Below, piece by piece: positions 1-10,492 of a stretch of DNA of 64,000 nt; position 1 is the first letter of the stretch; every line of letters starts with the position of its first letter. The notes below the pieces were generated by a model that was given only the letters and a program-made list of their open reading frames with translations, searched no databases and was not told where the DNA came from. The stretch is from positions 6,510,001 to 6,574,000 of the forward strand of contig NC_068569.1 in the NCBI RefSeq assembly GCF_025698545.1. Reading direction: 5' to 3'. The DNA is from Gossypium raimondii. Its lineage: Eukaryota; Streptophyta; Magnoliopsida; Malvales; Malvaceae. The translations under genes were made by a program, and so were the position numbers.

Positions 1-1090
1 ATTGATTGAGAGGCTTATTTATGGTTAGCATCTTGTCTAATGATTTGGCTCCTATTGAGATTCTTCAAACATAATTTTATGGACTTATTTTCTTATCCAT
101 TGCAGCTGAGGGGGCAGAGAATGGCCTTGATTTCACCATTGTGAGACCTTTTAACTGGATTGGACCTAGGATGGATTTCATCCCTGGTATTGATGGTCCA
201 AGTGAGGGTGTTCCAAGAGTTCTGGCATGCTTTAGTAATGTTAGTTGAGAATTATTTTCACAGCTCTGGAGAATGACCTAGAACGGCTTCTAATTTCTCT
301 ATTCAAATAAGATGGTCTTAGTTTTAATGACTCTTCATTTTCCTGGTCAGAATCTCTTACGCCGTGAGCCACTAAAGCTTGTGGATGGTGGTGAATCTCA
401 GAGAACTTTTGTTTACATTAAGGATGCTATTGAAGCTGTTCTCTTGATGATTGTGTGTACTGACACTCTTCTCCACCTCTTCCTCACCTCACCTCACCTC
501 ACCCTCTTCCCCATCTCCACATCTGGCCAGCTGCATAAACTAACTAAATTAGTTGTCTTCTATACAGGAAAATCCCGACAGGGCCAATGGTCATATTTTC
601 AATGTCGGCAACCCAAATAATGAAGTCACAGTGAGGCAACTTGCTGAAATGATGACTAAGGTGAAGCTCATGATTGATGATATTAGTTGCTATTACTGGT
701 ATCTATGTTATTTTATAACTGTATGCTGTCGGACTCTTCAGGTCTATGCAAAGGTAAGTGGAGAACCTTCACTGGAGTCACCAACAATTGATGTCAGTTC
801 CAAGGAATTTTACGGGGAGGGATATGATGATAGTGACAAGAGAATTCCAGACATGACCATAATAAATAGACAACTTGGTAGGTCTTACTTCTTTGATTGT
901 TCTCAAGATCTTTTGTTTATGGTGCATATGAGAACTTGAGTAACCATGTCTCGTTATGGTTTTTGTCACTGCATTAGGTTGGAACCCCAAGACAACGCTT
1001 TGGGACTTGCTTGAATCGACCCTTACCTACCAACACAGGACTTATGCTGAGGCTATCAAGAAATCCATGGTAAAACCTATTGCATCCTAA
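1..1090 (+). CDS. AXS: UDP-D-apiose/UDP-D-xylose synthase, C-terminal half (5' end outside window)
   Basis: Cytosolic NAD-dependent short-chain dehydrogenase/epimerase-type enzyme. It converts UDP-glucuronate to UDP-apiose plus UDP-xylose, for pectin rhamnogalacturonan II and apiosides. Exons read directly: 1-23, 106-239, 351-452, 568-660, 742-877 and 978-1090 (TAA). All borders are GT-AG and the phases match, giving 199 residues to the stop. The family is about 390 residues, so the Rossmann fold and the YxxxK catalytic motif lie just left of base 1; the first residues, LIERLIY, follow that motif in homologues. Visible conserved blocks are the GLDFTIVRPFNWIGPRMDF segment, GESQRTFVYIKDAIEAVLL, HIFNVGNPNNEVTVRQLAEM and GWNPKTTLWDLLESTL. 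The first two are typical of extended SDR sugar-nucleotide enzymes and the whole is nearly identical to plant AXS as I remember it. It converges on the HD2 gene about 4.4 kb away. The AXS1/AXS2 assignment is not certain. Confidence 0.95.
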
Positions 1091-3754
1091 ATAGGTAAAG
1101 ATGTTCAGACCATGCCTAAGGAAGGATGCATGTAAAATTTACTTGTTCGAAAAATGTTCCAATTCTTTTTTTCTTTTTAAGGAGTCCTATATATATCTGA
1201 ATTGTTGATTTTACTTGTATGCTACATTTTGGGTCATCCCTTGTGTCAATAGTTAATAGCTCACATTAGCTCAGGCAGTTATGTTCCCTTTGTGGTCCTA
1301 TGTGTAGATTATTAAATTTCTTACTGATCTGAACCGATATTGTGTTCGTATTATATATGTTTTGAGTTTTAAGCTACAGCATGGAGTATATAAATTATAC
1401 TAGGAAAGGAAAGGGAAGCTGTGATTTGTTTCTTACGGTCTCTCTTGGCCTGAGCTGTGTTGTACTTATAAAATTTGTTTGAACCACTCAAGCTCATATT
1501 GCATAAATTTATTATTTTATTATTTTTATGCAAGTTGAAGACTTTTTTTTTTGGCCATCCAAGTTAAAGTTCAGAAGAGCTGCTTTTTGTTTTGATTTTG
1601 ATTTTTATATATTTTTTAATTAATATTTTTCATTCGATGATTTGCCACGACATGAAAATTCGATAGGAAACCATGCAACACTTTAGTATATTTATTGTTG
1701 TAGAATTTGGGTTACGTAAGTATTTTTTGGTAAACTACCTCACAGGTCATCTAATTATTGTCTAAATAATAGAGATTAATTTTTTTGTCCATTTCCATTA
1801 AATGTGACGGTAGGGTGACGTGGTGATAAGAAGCAGGCAGTGGAATAAAATTGCAAGTTTGTGTAAGTTGCAGATTTAACTTATAATTCTAGATGACCGC
1901 AACATGAAATACAAACAAGTTCAAATCTGATCTATAAATTTTAAAAAAAAAAAAACAGCAATTGAAATAAACAATTAAGATAAAGAACAATTAACTAAAT
2001 TAAAATATTACAACGATTAAACAAGAATAGAACATAATAAAGAAGAAAATAAATAACTTCACCAAAAGAAAACTTAAAGATTATCCTCAGATTGTTAAAT
2101 GAACGGATTCCTTAAATTGTAAAAAGTTTGAAATTTGTAATTTTCACTAAAATAGTTATAACTTGAGTTTTTGAATTCGAAATCGAGTGATTCAAAGTGT
2201 ATTGTGAAGCTAAGAGACAAATCTTCGATTGATAAGAACGCATATTGACCCAAAAATGTTTAGCCCTCTTCCAAAAATCACTACAAAACAATTAATTATA
2301 ACATGGTTAGGCGTGCGGGTTTGATTGAGGACCTTGAAATGTAACGCTTAAATTGTCATCTTTCACGTGAGTTTATCATCATTGATTGAGATTTTAAATC
2401 CAAAAATAAAATTACTCTCTTTTAATTCATCCTTACTCTATAATTCTTCATGATAAAATTTTAAACAAATAAATTAACCTGGCTTCAATTACTTAAATTT
2501 AAATCTCGTTATTAAACCTTGAGTGAAACTAAATCAATCATGTCAATGAATTTAAAATTAGGCCTCAAAATTAATATTACATGATAATTAATAAAATTAA
2601 TATAATAACAAATTTTAGTTTTCGTCTTTTTACTTACATATATCAATATGGTAATAATTGTAAAAAAATTATTGGCAATGAAATAAGTGGCGTGTATAAA
2701 AAGATGAAATTAAGGAAATGAAAATGATGGAACATGAATGAGACAAGACACTGAAATTTAATGTGGGAACGAGAAACATGGAAAGACCAATCAAGAAACA
2801 CACGCTAATGTTCTAAAGCATTGTTTTGAAATAATCCTATACTCTATTTATGTTATTTTAACTTATGATGATAACCTATGGCGGAAGCAATGATGTAGAG
2901 ACAGTGGAGGAAATAAGGTAAATTTTGATAATCAATTTGAAATTACTTTTAAATTTTAAAAATTATTTTTATAATTATGAGTAAATTAATATATATAAAA
3001 GTTGAAGGTTAAATTTATTACTATATCAATTTTGTAATTATCTAATCACTTTTTATCAAATATGTAACTATACTTAATAGAAATGAAAAAAGAAAACAAT
3101 ATCATTTAGTTGGCTAATCACATTAAAAAATTAATAGTTGATTAACAAAAAAAATAGAGAGGCTATAATTAGATGAAAAAAAGACAATAATTAAATGACC
3201 TCTCTAATATAGTATATCCTAATTTTTCTGAAAAGTTACTTGAATGGTAGTTTAATAGAAAAATTTTGAAGAAAAAACTTTTTACAAGGATTAGTATAAC
3301 GGAGTAGATAAATTTAAATCAAACCATTAGAACTCACAAAGGGATGAAAACCAACCTGAAGGTTTAGACTAAAGCTTACACATCGTGCATGATGAAATTA
3401 AACACTTGCATACACACACAGGTTCGAATTTTTATTACTAGTATCAAAGCTTTAATTGTCAGTTATTTAAATGGGTTCTTATTTTAGATTAATGGATAAG
3501 TCTTTAAGAATTTTTTTTTTATAAAAATTATAATAACATTACTGCCCGTTTTATTATTTTTAATTTTTAAATTTTCATCAGTTGAATTGTTATTACAGAA
3601 TTTTATGTTTGATCCTTAAATTTATTTGAAAGTTTAATTCTAGGACTATGTTAAATGTTTTTGGGTCGTTAGATGATTATAGTTCGGTTTAGTAATTCGG
3701 ACATAAATAGCAAATTAAAACACAATATGAATGTACTATTTATTGAGTGTTTCA
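1091..3754. other. AT-rich spacer downstream of AXS
   Basis: The first 300-500 bases are probably the AXS 3' UTR, although no single poly(A) signal stands out. The rest is AT-rich with homopolymer runs. I see no long reading frame and no recognisable gene. Confidence 0.5.
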
Positions 3755-4030
3755 TTAAGTTGATGTCACCCTCAACCGATTATCAATTTAGTTAAAGAAA
3801 TTGCGGAAATATCTTTCCGTAACTACAATAAGTTATATTATTAACGGTATTTTAGTATTTTAATTAAAGAATCAATAAATATATACATATGGTGGGATTT
3901 GAACCCAAACCAATTGCATTAAAAAACTTTAAATTTATCACTTAGCAAAAACTTTATTTTAATATATTTATACATTTTAATTTTAATTTTAGCCATTTTA
4001 TTACTTTCATCAATTGTATATATATTAATA
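3755..4030 (-). repeat. Dispersed tRNA-like repeat, copy in reverse orientation
   Basis: Read on the minus strand, this stretch matches the unit found three times at about 16180-16900. The shared order is an ATATACAATTGATGAAAG-type head, an AATTAAAATGTATAAA block, a region resembling a pol III A box, an AATGCAATT segment and then a perfect B-box match GGTTCAAATCC (3905 down to 3895). It ends in ATAATATAACTT and a CGGAA...TTTC segment. The outer limits are approximate. A tRNA-related SINE or a fragment of a larger non-autonomous element are both possible. Confidence 0.6.
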
Positions 4031-4827
4031 ATATATTTGATTGAATGGGTATCAAAAGTTAACTCAACACCAACTCAAGATTGATAACAATATAATGATA
4101 AACAATTAAATCTTTTTTTTAATTTTAGTACCATACATATTTCATGTGTAATTCTTATTAATTAGTTTTAAGCCATACGTTTCACTATTTATTGAATGTT
4201 ACTTTTAAATACACATTTATGTTCTATATTTGTGGTTTCACACCCATACGCGTGTGATGGATTTCTAGTGTTAATTAATAATGTTGTTCATTACATATTG
4301 TATGTTGTTTTAAAACACAAATTTGTGTTCTAAATACATAGTTTCTACTATTTATATAAAACCTCTTAGTGTTGGCGCCAAAAGTTAATCCGATACTAAG
4401 TTAATTGAGAAATGAGTAATATATCATTTATTTTGAATTATAACTAATATTATAATAATAATAATTTTATTTTTCAATAAAATAATTAAAAACAAAGATA
4501 CAAAGATGGAAGATGTTTATAAGATTTATGTACAAGTTTTCCACAACTTCACATTTAAATAAAATGTTTTATTATAACTCTATAATGAGTACTAAAGAAT
4601 CTAGTAAATATTAGTACAACTTGTTCGGTAAGTTAAAAATCCTTCCCGTCCTGCGAGACAAAAGAAAAAGCACTTTGATTTCTTTGTTGGTTTGAGAATG
4701 CAATTTTATATATTTTCCACATCATTTTTGTGCCAAGTCATAGAATTGTCTTAAAATTTTATCAACGGGATCAATTTCTTCATATAGCTTTGATATACGA
4801 GTTTTTGTCATTTCAGTAAGCACACAA
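4031..4827. other. AT-rich spacer with a weak internal duplication
   Basis: No gene is seen. Two diverged stretches, at about 4185-4240 and 4290-4350, share a pattern of ACACA, TTTGTGTTC or TATGTTC, TA and TTTC motifs. This suggests an old roughly 100-bp duplication or a decayed element. Confidence 0.35.
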
Positions 4828-4914
4828 GATCGCCTTCATTGGCTGAGTGGTTAAGGCATATGCTAGCTAACAACGTTGGTTATAGCCGCGGGAGATCGTA
4901 TCTCTCGGGGGTCG
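4828..4914 (+). pseudogene. tRNA-Ser(GCU)-like sequence, probably a tRNA pseudogene
   Basis: It resembles plant tRNA-Ser(GCU). The acceptor arms are 4828-4834 and 4907-4913 and pair except for G4832/G4909, with one G-U pair. The D-arm block GGCTGAGTGGTTAAGGC is intact. The T stem 4890-4894/4902-4906 pairs fully, with one wobble. An oligo-T run starts at 4915, as in a pol III terminator. Damage: about 4 extra nucleotides between the acceptor and D stems, the base before the GCT anticodon (4866-4868) is A instead of the universal T, the anticodon stem does not pair, and the T loop is ATCGTAT rather than TTCGAAT. A decayed gene is the best reading. A tRNA-derived SINE head is the alternative. 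Confidence 0.65.
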
Positions 4915-5477
4915 TTTTCTTTTCACTTGCTTTTCAATCGTAGGGGCTGGTTTGGTTGATAGTCAGAGAAACCTTGAATAAGACCTTAAAATCAAGATTC
5001 AGTGAAAATTTTGGATCACAGATGAGCTAATTATCGTACGTCGCCCTAGAGACAATTGAGTGTAGTCAGGATTTTATGATTGTTATCTGCAAACATATTG
5101 TCGTCAACGTGTAACTTTTACCAATGGCTTATTTTGAATAATATCAAAGGTGGACAGACGTTGCTATGGATATAGAATGAATTCCAAAACTCCAATTATA
5201 TAAGCAGAGGCTTCCGAAAAACCATAAACCTTCCATTTAAGGATCACGCATGTAAAATGCAAATCAGACAAAATTTGAAGCAAACATTACACATCCTAAA
5301 ATATAATCATAATAATTATCCAATATTATGATAGTTTCTAATCATAAGGACCTTCCCGAAGTCTTTTCTAATCCATAAATCACTCATTTTACTAGTAAGA
5401 ATAATAAGAACCAAAACCACAAGCCAAACATCTCTCCCCAAAATTAAACATGCACATTAGAGCATGTAAACCCGACC
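4915..5477. other. Spacer and probable 3' UTR of the HD2 gene
   Basis: The part nearest 5478 is probably the HD2 3' UTR, transcribed on the minus strand. Nothing else is recognised. Confidence 0.4.
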
Positions 5478-7556
5478 TCATTTGCCACCATGCTTGGCCT
5501 TCTTGTGAGACTCTAAACCGCCCTCAGACCCGAACGACCTGTCCACAAAACATGCCCAGATTTACTTACGCAACCAACTCAATTAAAACAGGAAGCAGCT
5601 TTTCAAAGTAAAAGATAAAGTACTTGTTACAAGAACCACAAGAGAATTGACCACCAGACTTTGGAGACTTTGCAGAATTTTTCCCAGATTGCTTTGCTGG
5701 ATGCGGTGTTGCTGTGTGTCCACCCTTCTTACCATCTGCAAACGAACTATAATCAGATCACAGGGAAATGAACAAGCAAATCATTGGTTAAACAAAATAT
5801 ACGCAGACATCCTATGAAGTGGCAGAAATGATGACTTTCAAGTGAACAATAAGAATGACCTGTCTTCTGAGGTGTAACTGCAGATTTAGCCTTTTTTGCA
5901 GAAGCAGGGGTTGCAGCTTCAGCAGGCCTCTTCTTGCTTGACTCGACAGGTCTCTTCTTGCTTGACTCGACCTAGAAGCCAAAAGAGACAATTTATAGCA
6001 TAGAATTGGGTCAAATTCAACAGTTGCTACATACCAAAGAATAAGAAGATACCTTCTTAGGTGTCTCCTCATCCTCGTCATCTGAACTTTCATCCATAGA
6101 CATCTGTCAAAAAAAAATAAACAATTCAAATTTCACTTGCACTGAAAATAAGGCATACATTTCAAAAATGAATGAATTAAAATTATAAGCTTAGTTATGA
6201 AAAGAAACCTCATCAGACTCATCATCGTCATCAGAATCATCTTCCTCATCAGAACCACTCTCATCCTCGGACTCATCATCATCATCTTCATCCTCAGATT
6301 TCCTGTTATTGCTAGGTTCTGCTATCTTGCCAGATTGTTTAACAGCATCAGGTTTCCCAGCATTAGCCTTGGCTGTTTTTGCATCTGGCTTAGCTTTTCC
6401 TAGAATGTATGAATACACCAAACATTTAAAATGCAAAATAATATAATCTTCAACAATAACTATAGATCTCGCTGCAAAAGAAGAGTTTACCATTTACTGC
6501 AGCGGCAGCAGCAGCAGCGACAGGAAGCTCCTCATCTTCCTCCTCCTCGCTTTCTTCTTCACTAGACATACCTGTAAATAAGAATAGCATGCATGAGAAA
6601 TACTTCAAAAACCGGAAAAAAAATAAAATGCATGTGGGATCAAATTTATACAAGGCCTTACCAAAATCATCAGTGGCAACAGAAAACAGGCATTAAGAGT
6701 CAAGGAAGCACAAGATTGAACAAGCACACTAAACACTCATTAAAAAATGCATAGTTATCACTAAAAATAGTAAATTAATAGGTATTGATAAAAGGATATC
6801 CTTCCTCTGGTATGAAAGTTTTATAACCGAGGAAATATACGCTCCCGTTTTTCCAGTTGTGGGAGAGCTCAAACTCTTCGTCAAATACTAAATCAAAAGA
6901 TAATTGAGGGCAACTCTGGTGGGAAAGGGTTCCCAGAATAAGTTTCTTTCCATCAACATTCACATAGAGTGGAACGGATTCTGCTTTGTTCTTGGACTCT
7001 CCAAGTGAAGCCTAAGACACAAGCAGCATTACATTGCAGACCACGTTAGTGTACAAAAAAAGAACTAAAAAGAAAGCAATCATAAATTTAAAAAATGTCA
7101 ACTTCAACTACTGAATAACTTCTAACCTGGGAAAGATGGATAACGTAGTTAGCACCAGGATCTGCTTTAATAGGCTGTCCAGACTTAACTTCAATACCTA
7201 ATAGTAAGATAACAAGATGATTAAATTTATTGGCCCAAACTAAATAACTATAAATCAGCAAATTCATTCACTCTATCAAACAAAGTAAGCCAAAAAATGC
7301 ATTACAAACATTAAAGTCCAAGGAAAAAAGATAATATCATCACAATAGAAGAAAAAAGATCACAACTTCCTTCAAAACTACCAACTTTGAACGACAAAAG
7401 AAGGTTAAACCAAAACAAAAACAAAATCGAAGGAAATAAGTAAAAATGTTCAAATAAAACAAGACATTGAGCAACACAAAAGAAGAAGAGAAATGAAAAG
7501 GAAAAGCCCAAAGCATAAAAAATGAAACGAAAGAGGAGCGTACCCCAGAACTCCAT
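5478..7556 (-). CDS. HDT: HD2-type (plant-specific, nucleoplasmin-like) histone deacetylase
   Basis: Nucleolar/nuclear chromatin protein of the plant HD2 family, associated with histone deacetylation and rRNA gene silencing. Exons in transcript order: 7556-7544, 7197-7127, 7011-6800, 6672-6662, 6571-6491, 6399-6209, 6103-6053, 5971-5860, 5735-5624 and 5538-5478. They sum to 915 nt, giving 304 residues, a normal length. Features in order: the hallmark N-terminus MEFWG; an N-terminal nucleoplasmin-like domain with [20 protein letters not shown] and [14 protein letters not shown]; acidic Glu/Asp tracts; Lys-rich linkers; and a C-terminal C2H2 finger with C280, C283, H296 and H301, ending in [11 protein letters not shown]. 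The start is fixed by MEFWG. The intron between 6800 and 6672 has ATATCCTTTT/AC borders (U12-like). Exon 8 carries a 24-bp tandem duplication. A TATAAAT lies near 7692-7698. Confidence 0.93.
6673..6799 (-). other. Apparent U12-type AT-AC intron in the HD2 gene
   Basis: The 5' splice site (minus strand, 6799 downward) reads ATATCCTTTT, a perfect minor-spliceosome donor. No usable GT exists before an in-frame TAA. TTCCTTGAC at 6707-6699 is a perfect U12 branch-point match, and the intron would end in AC at 6674-6673. This gives the 11-nt exon 6672-6662, whose phase fits both neighbours (PEEG-DDF-GMSSEEE). The branch A to 3' end distance is about 27 nt, longer than the usual 10-20. Confidence 0.75.
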
Positions 7557-7689
7557 GGATGATTACTACGAAAGAAAAAAGGAAGGGGCTAGGGTTTTGC
7601 GAGGAGGAGATAAGTAGGGTTTTAGAAGGAGAGATACGACAGAGTAAAGCTCTTTCCGAAGAGGCGGAGTTGAGTGGGGGCGTTGAAAT

Positions 7690-7700
7690 GAATTTATAAG
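7690..7700 (-). promoter_or_regulatory. Candidate TATA box of the HD2 gene
   Basis: TATAAAT on the minus strand about 135 bases upstream of the ATG at 7556, which would leave a 5' UTR of about 100 nt. This is a sequence match only. Confidence 0.4.
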
Positions 7701-8876
7701 CAAATTGCCGCCCTCTATTCTATTTTTAGGGTTTCTTTTTCTCCCTTTTTAGCTTAGGGATTAACTTGGGCCCAATTCATATGGGCCTGAATTAATAGTC
7801 TGACCCAATCAATACTTCAAATTTTCTCATTCTGCCTTTGGGCTAGATTTTTTACTTTTAGCCCCTCATTCGTCGGTTTTCTTCGTAGAAGTTATAAATT
7901 TTGTCACTGAAAGTTATGAGTCTTGTTCTTTTAAGTTTCTCCCTGTTTTTCAAGTCTTTCTCCCAAACATTGTGAATAAATAAAAGGTCTCTTTTTGTAA
8001 CTGTCATGCTAGTTTCTACTCAATTTTAACTAGTTTTGGTGTCTTCTACTTAGTTTCATCAATTTTGTCTTTATTTGTTGTTGTGTCATCATAAATGCAT
8101 GGCAATTACTGTTACAAATGAATAATCAAATTTATCAGGCATTATCATCGAAAAATCTGATTAAGATAAGATATTGCCATAGAAAGATGATGATAAAAAA
8201 CCGTACATCACCAATACAAAAAGGTTTTTGGGGGAGACTTCCGAAAATGTAAAGTTGATTAACTGAGATTTACCATTAAAGAAAGGTAGCAAAAAGGAAG
8301 GGTTACCATTAAAGCGCAGCGGTTTACTAGTGATGACATTAGTACAAGGGTTACCGAGCGTAATTGATGAAGACGATGTCTTTCACTCTTCTGCTTCTCT
8401 GTAGTTACTTCATTTATGGTTTCTTATGAAAACATATTTAATTAAAAAAATAAAGGGGTTTTAACAATGTATGTAAATGAAGCTATATTTCTGACAAACA
8501 TAACTCCATTGTCAACTGCCAGACATGTGAAAGAATTGAGTAACCAATATCTTTGAAAATGGGACTTAATTAACTTCGACACAAATACTGAATTAATGCT
8601 GAGATGTAGGTTCCATGTCTTGTCCAACCAATATGTGCAAAATAAGGTAATTTGTGTATGGTGTTGTGTGTTTTCTTTTTCCTTCTTTATCAAAATGTCA
8701 AACACCAATGGAACCTGTACCAAATTCTACTATGCTTATTGTGTTTAAATGTGTACTGTAGTATTACTATTTATTGCATTGTTTTTATATTCATTCTGTG
8801 TGTAATATTTGTAATAAATGCCTATTCAAAAGATTTGATCAAGAAAGCTGATCAATAATAATAGCGTAATTTTTTA
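7701..8876. other. Spacer upstream of the HD2 gene
   Basis: This contains upstream promoter sequence for HD2 followed by unassigned AT-rich DNA. The small frames at 8442-8858 overlap on opposite strands and have no recognisable protein character. Confidence 0.4.
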
Positions 8877-9313
8877 GGGCATTTTTTTTAGTTGTCCAAA
8901 GTGAAGATCTTGCAATTTCATCACTCAACTTTAGTCATCCAACCCTTAAATTTCAAATGGCGGTGCATACGCCACATCATATTCACACTTTCAATTTGGT
9001 CATCTACTTCTAGGTTGTTTTCATTTTGGTCACCCAAAAAAATCTTTTTCTAAAGTATTGATTAGGGTAAAAAAATTAAAGATTGAAGTGAAAAAATGAT
9101 CAAAACTAAAATATTCTTTAAATGTTTTTTTGCCCCGACCAATATTTAAAAAGAAAATTGGTTGACCAATTAAAGTGTGAACATGATGTGACGTGTACAA
9201 GTTAACTATTATTAAAGATTTGACAGTTGAGTGACTAAAATGAAAGCCTCTTAAAATTTGAATGAAGAAATTACAAAAATTTTATTTTAGGTGACCAACT
9301 AGATAATTTAGCC
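8877..9313. mobile_element. MITE-like element with imperfect terminal inverted repeats
   Basis: The left end (GGCATTTTTTTTAGTTG, then a CACTCAACTTTAGTCA stretch) and the reverse complement of the right end (GGCTAAATTATCTAGTTGG, then TTTAGTCACTCAACTG) match imperfectly over about 90 bases. The stretch is about 437 bp and non-coding. I could not define a clean target-site duplication, so the superfamily is unassigned. Confidence 0.5.
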
Positions 9314-10141
9314 ATAACAATAATAACAAGTTTAAAAAAGGATACCTATAATTTTATTTGTCTCTTGTGAGTGTCGCTCTCCACGACATTCAACTTGGCT
9401 TAACAGGAAAATAGCAACATTGATATATATATATATATATATGTGTGAAATAATTATAAAAATTGAAGCAAAATTCACATCGTGGCCAACCTGATGTCTT
9501 ATTCCATTATTTTCCCATCACCTAATGTAAAGCATTTGCTTGAAATTATAATAAATAAAGCTAATCTGCTTTGCAGGTCGTGAATTTCATTGATTAATTT
9601 GTACCAAATATTTTTGGCTTCCTTTTTTCTATTGCTGAACCATATTCATATGACACAACGACAACTTTCCCTTCAAAATTAAAAGAAAATTAAAGTTTGA
9701 AGGATTCCCGTAAAAGAGCTTTAATTTTTTACTATTGGTCCTTCAATTTTTTATATTTATATTTTAATTTCTCAAATTTGAGTATTTACTTTTGAATTAT
9801 AAAACTTTTCTTACTTTTACGATTTAATCATTTCTTGAATTAATATATCATAATATATTTCTCAATGTTGATATAACTCAAAATTTCTCTTTTATCACTT
9901 TATTTCTTTACTTTACTATATCAAGATAATATATTACTTTCTTCTTGTAGCAAATTTTTAGGTATTACATTTAACCTTCTGTATTATTTCTATTTGACTT
10001 TGATTAGAATATAGTTTCACAAACATATAAATAGACGTATTCATCTCTCCTCTTATATTATTTGAATTCGACATAATGAATTATCTTCTTCTTTTCCCAT
10101 GATTTTTTTTCCAAAAAGATTTTCACATAAAATTCCGTGTG
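9314..10141. other. Spacer with an AT microsatellite
   Basis: A dinucleotide AT run lies at about 9423-9442. The rest is AT-rich with no gene seen. Confidence 0.5.
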
Positions 10142-10492
10142 TTATTTTTCTTCTCTTTTCAATACTTAGCCATTATCTACGGTCTATTTGTTTAGAGTAT
10201 GTGTGATTTTAATAGACATAACGTCTAATTGTTCTTTCGAGATGGTTTCATTTAACTTACTTTCTAAGCTGAATTGAGGGCAATGGAGATCGAAAAGCGA
10301 TGTGTCAGTTGATTTCAAGATCGGCTGCCGACCTTCCTTCGAATATTGTCGAACGGAGGCGATTATTAAGTCGTTGACAATATTTTCCTCTGCCATTACT
10401 ATTTTCACAGCTTTAAGGCTCCATTGAATGGTGACGTTCAATAGCAGCTTTGCCAACTTTGGCTTCGCATCGAGTGAGAAGGAAATCGTCAT
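10142..10492 (-). CDS. DUF7054 / At4g22758-like small protein, 3' end apparently damaged
   Basis: The function of this plant family is unknown. Exon 1 (10492-10261, ATG at 10492) encodes a clear family core: KLAKLLLNVTIQWSLKAVKIV, then an SVRQYSKEGRQPIL segment and SLFDLHCPQFSLE. A strong donor GTAAGT starts at 10260, exactly where homologues continue with a SLxxEEK-type sequence. Read straight through, the frame instead gives an unrelated tail ending at 10184. Splicing to 10164 would add ILKREEK and then TAA (10144-10142). The expected GSRNFFLC ending is present only as a shifted remnant just beyond, with RNFM in another frame. The acceptor is weak and not U-rich. The gene is therefore either expressed in truncated form or a young pseudogene. 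A uORF of 18 codons overlaps the start as ATGA. Confidence 0.6.

Noticed and set aside
3415-3435. Single GGTTCGAATTT B-box-like match
   Set aside because: No A box, tRNA arms or similarity to the repeat units; probably chance.
6197-6403. Plus-strand Ile-rich frame opposite the HD2 acidic exon
   Set aside because: Shadow of the Asp/Glu/Ser codons of the real minus-strand exon.
10165-10260. Treating the DUF7054-like intron as certain
   Set aside because: The donor is strong but the acceptor lacks a U-rich tract, so I keep the splice as an inference only.
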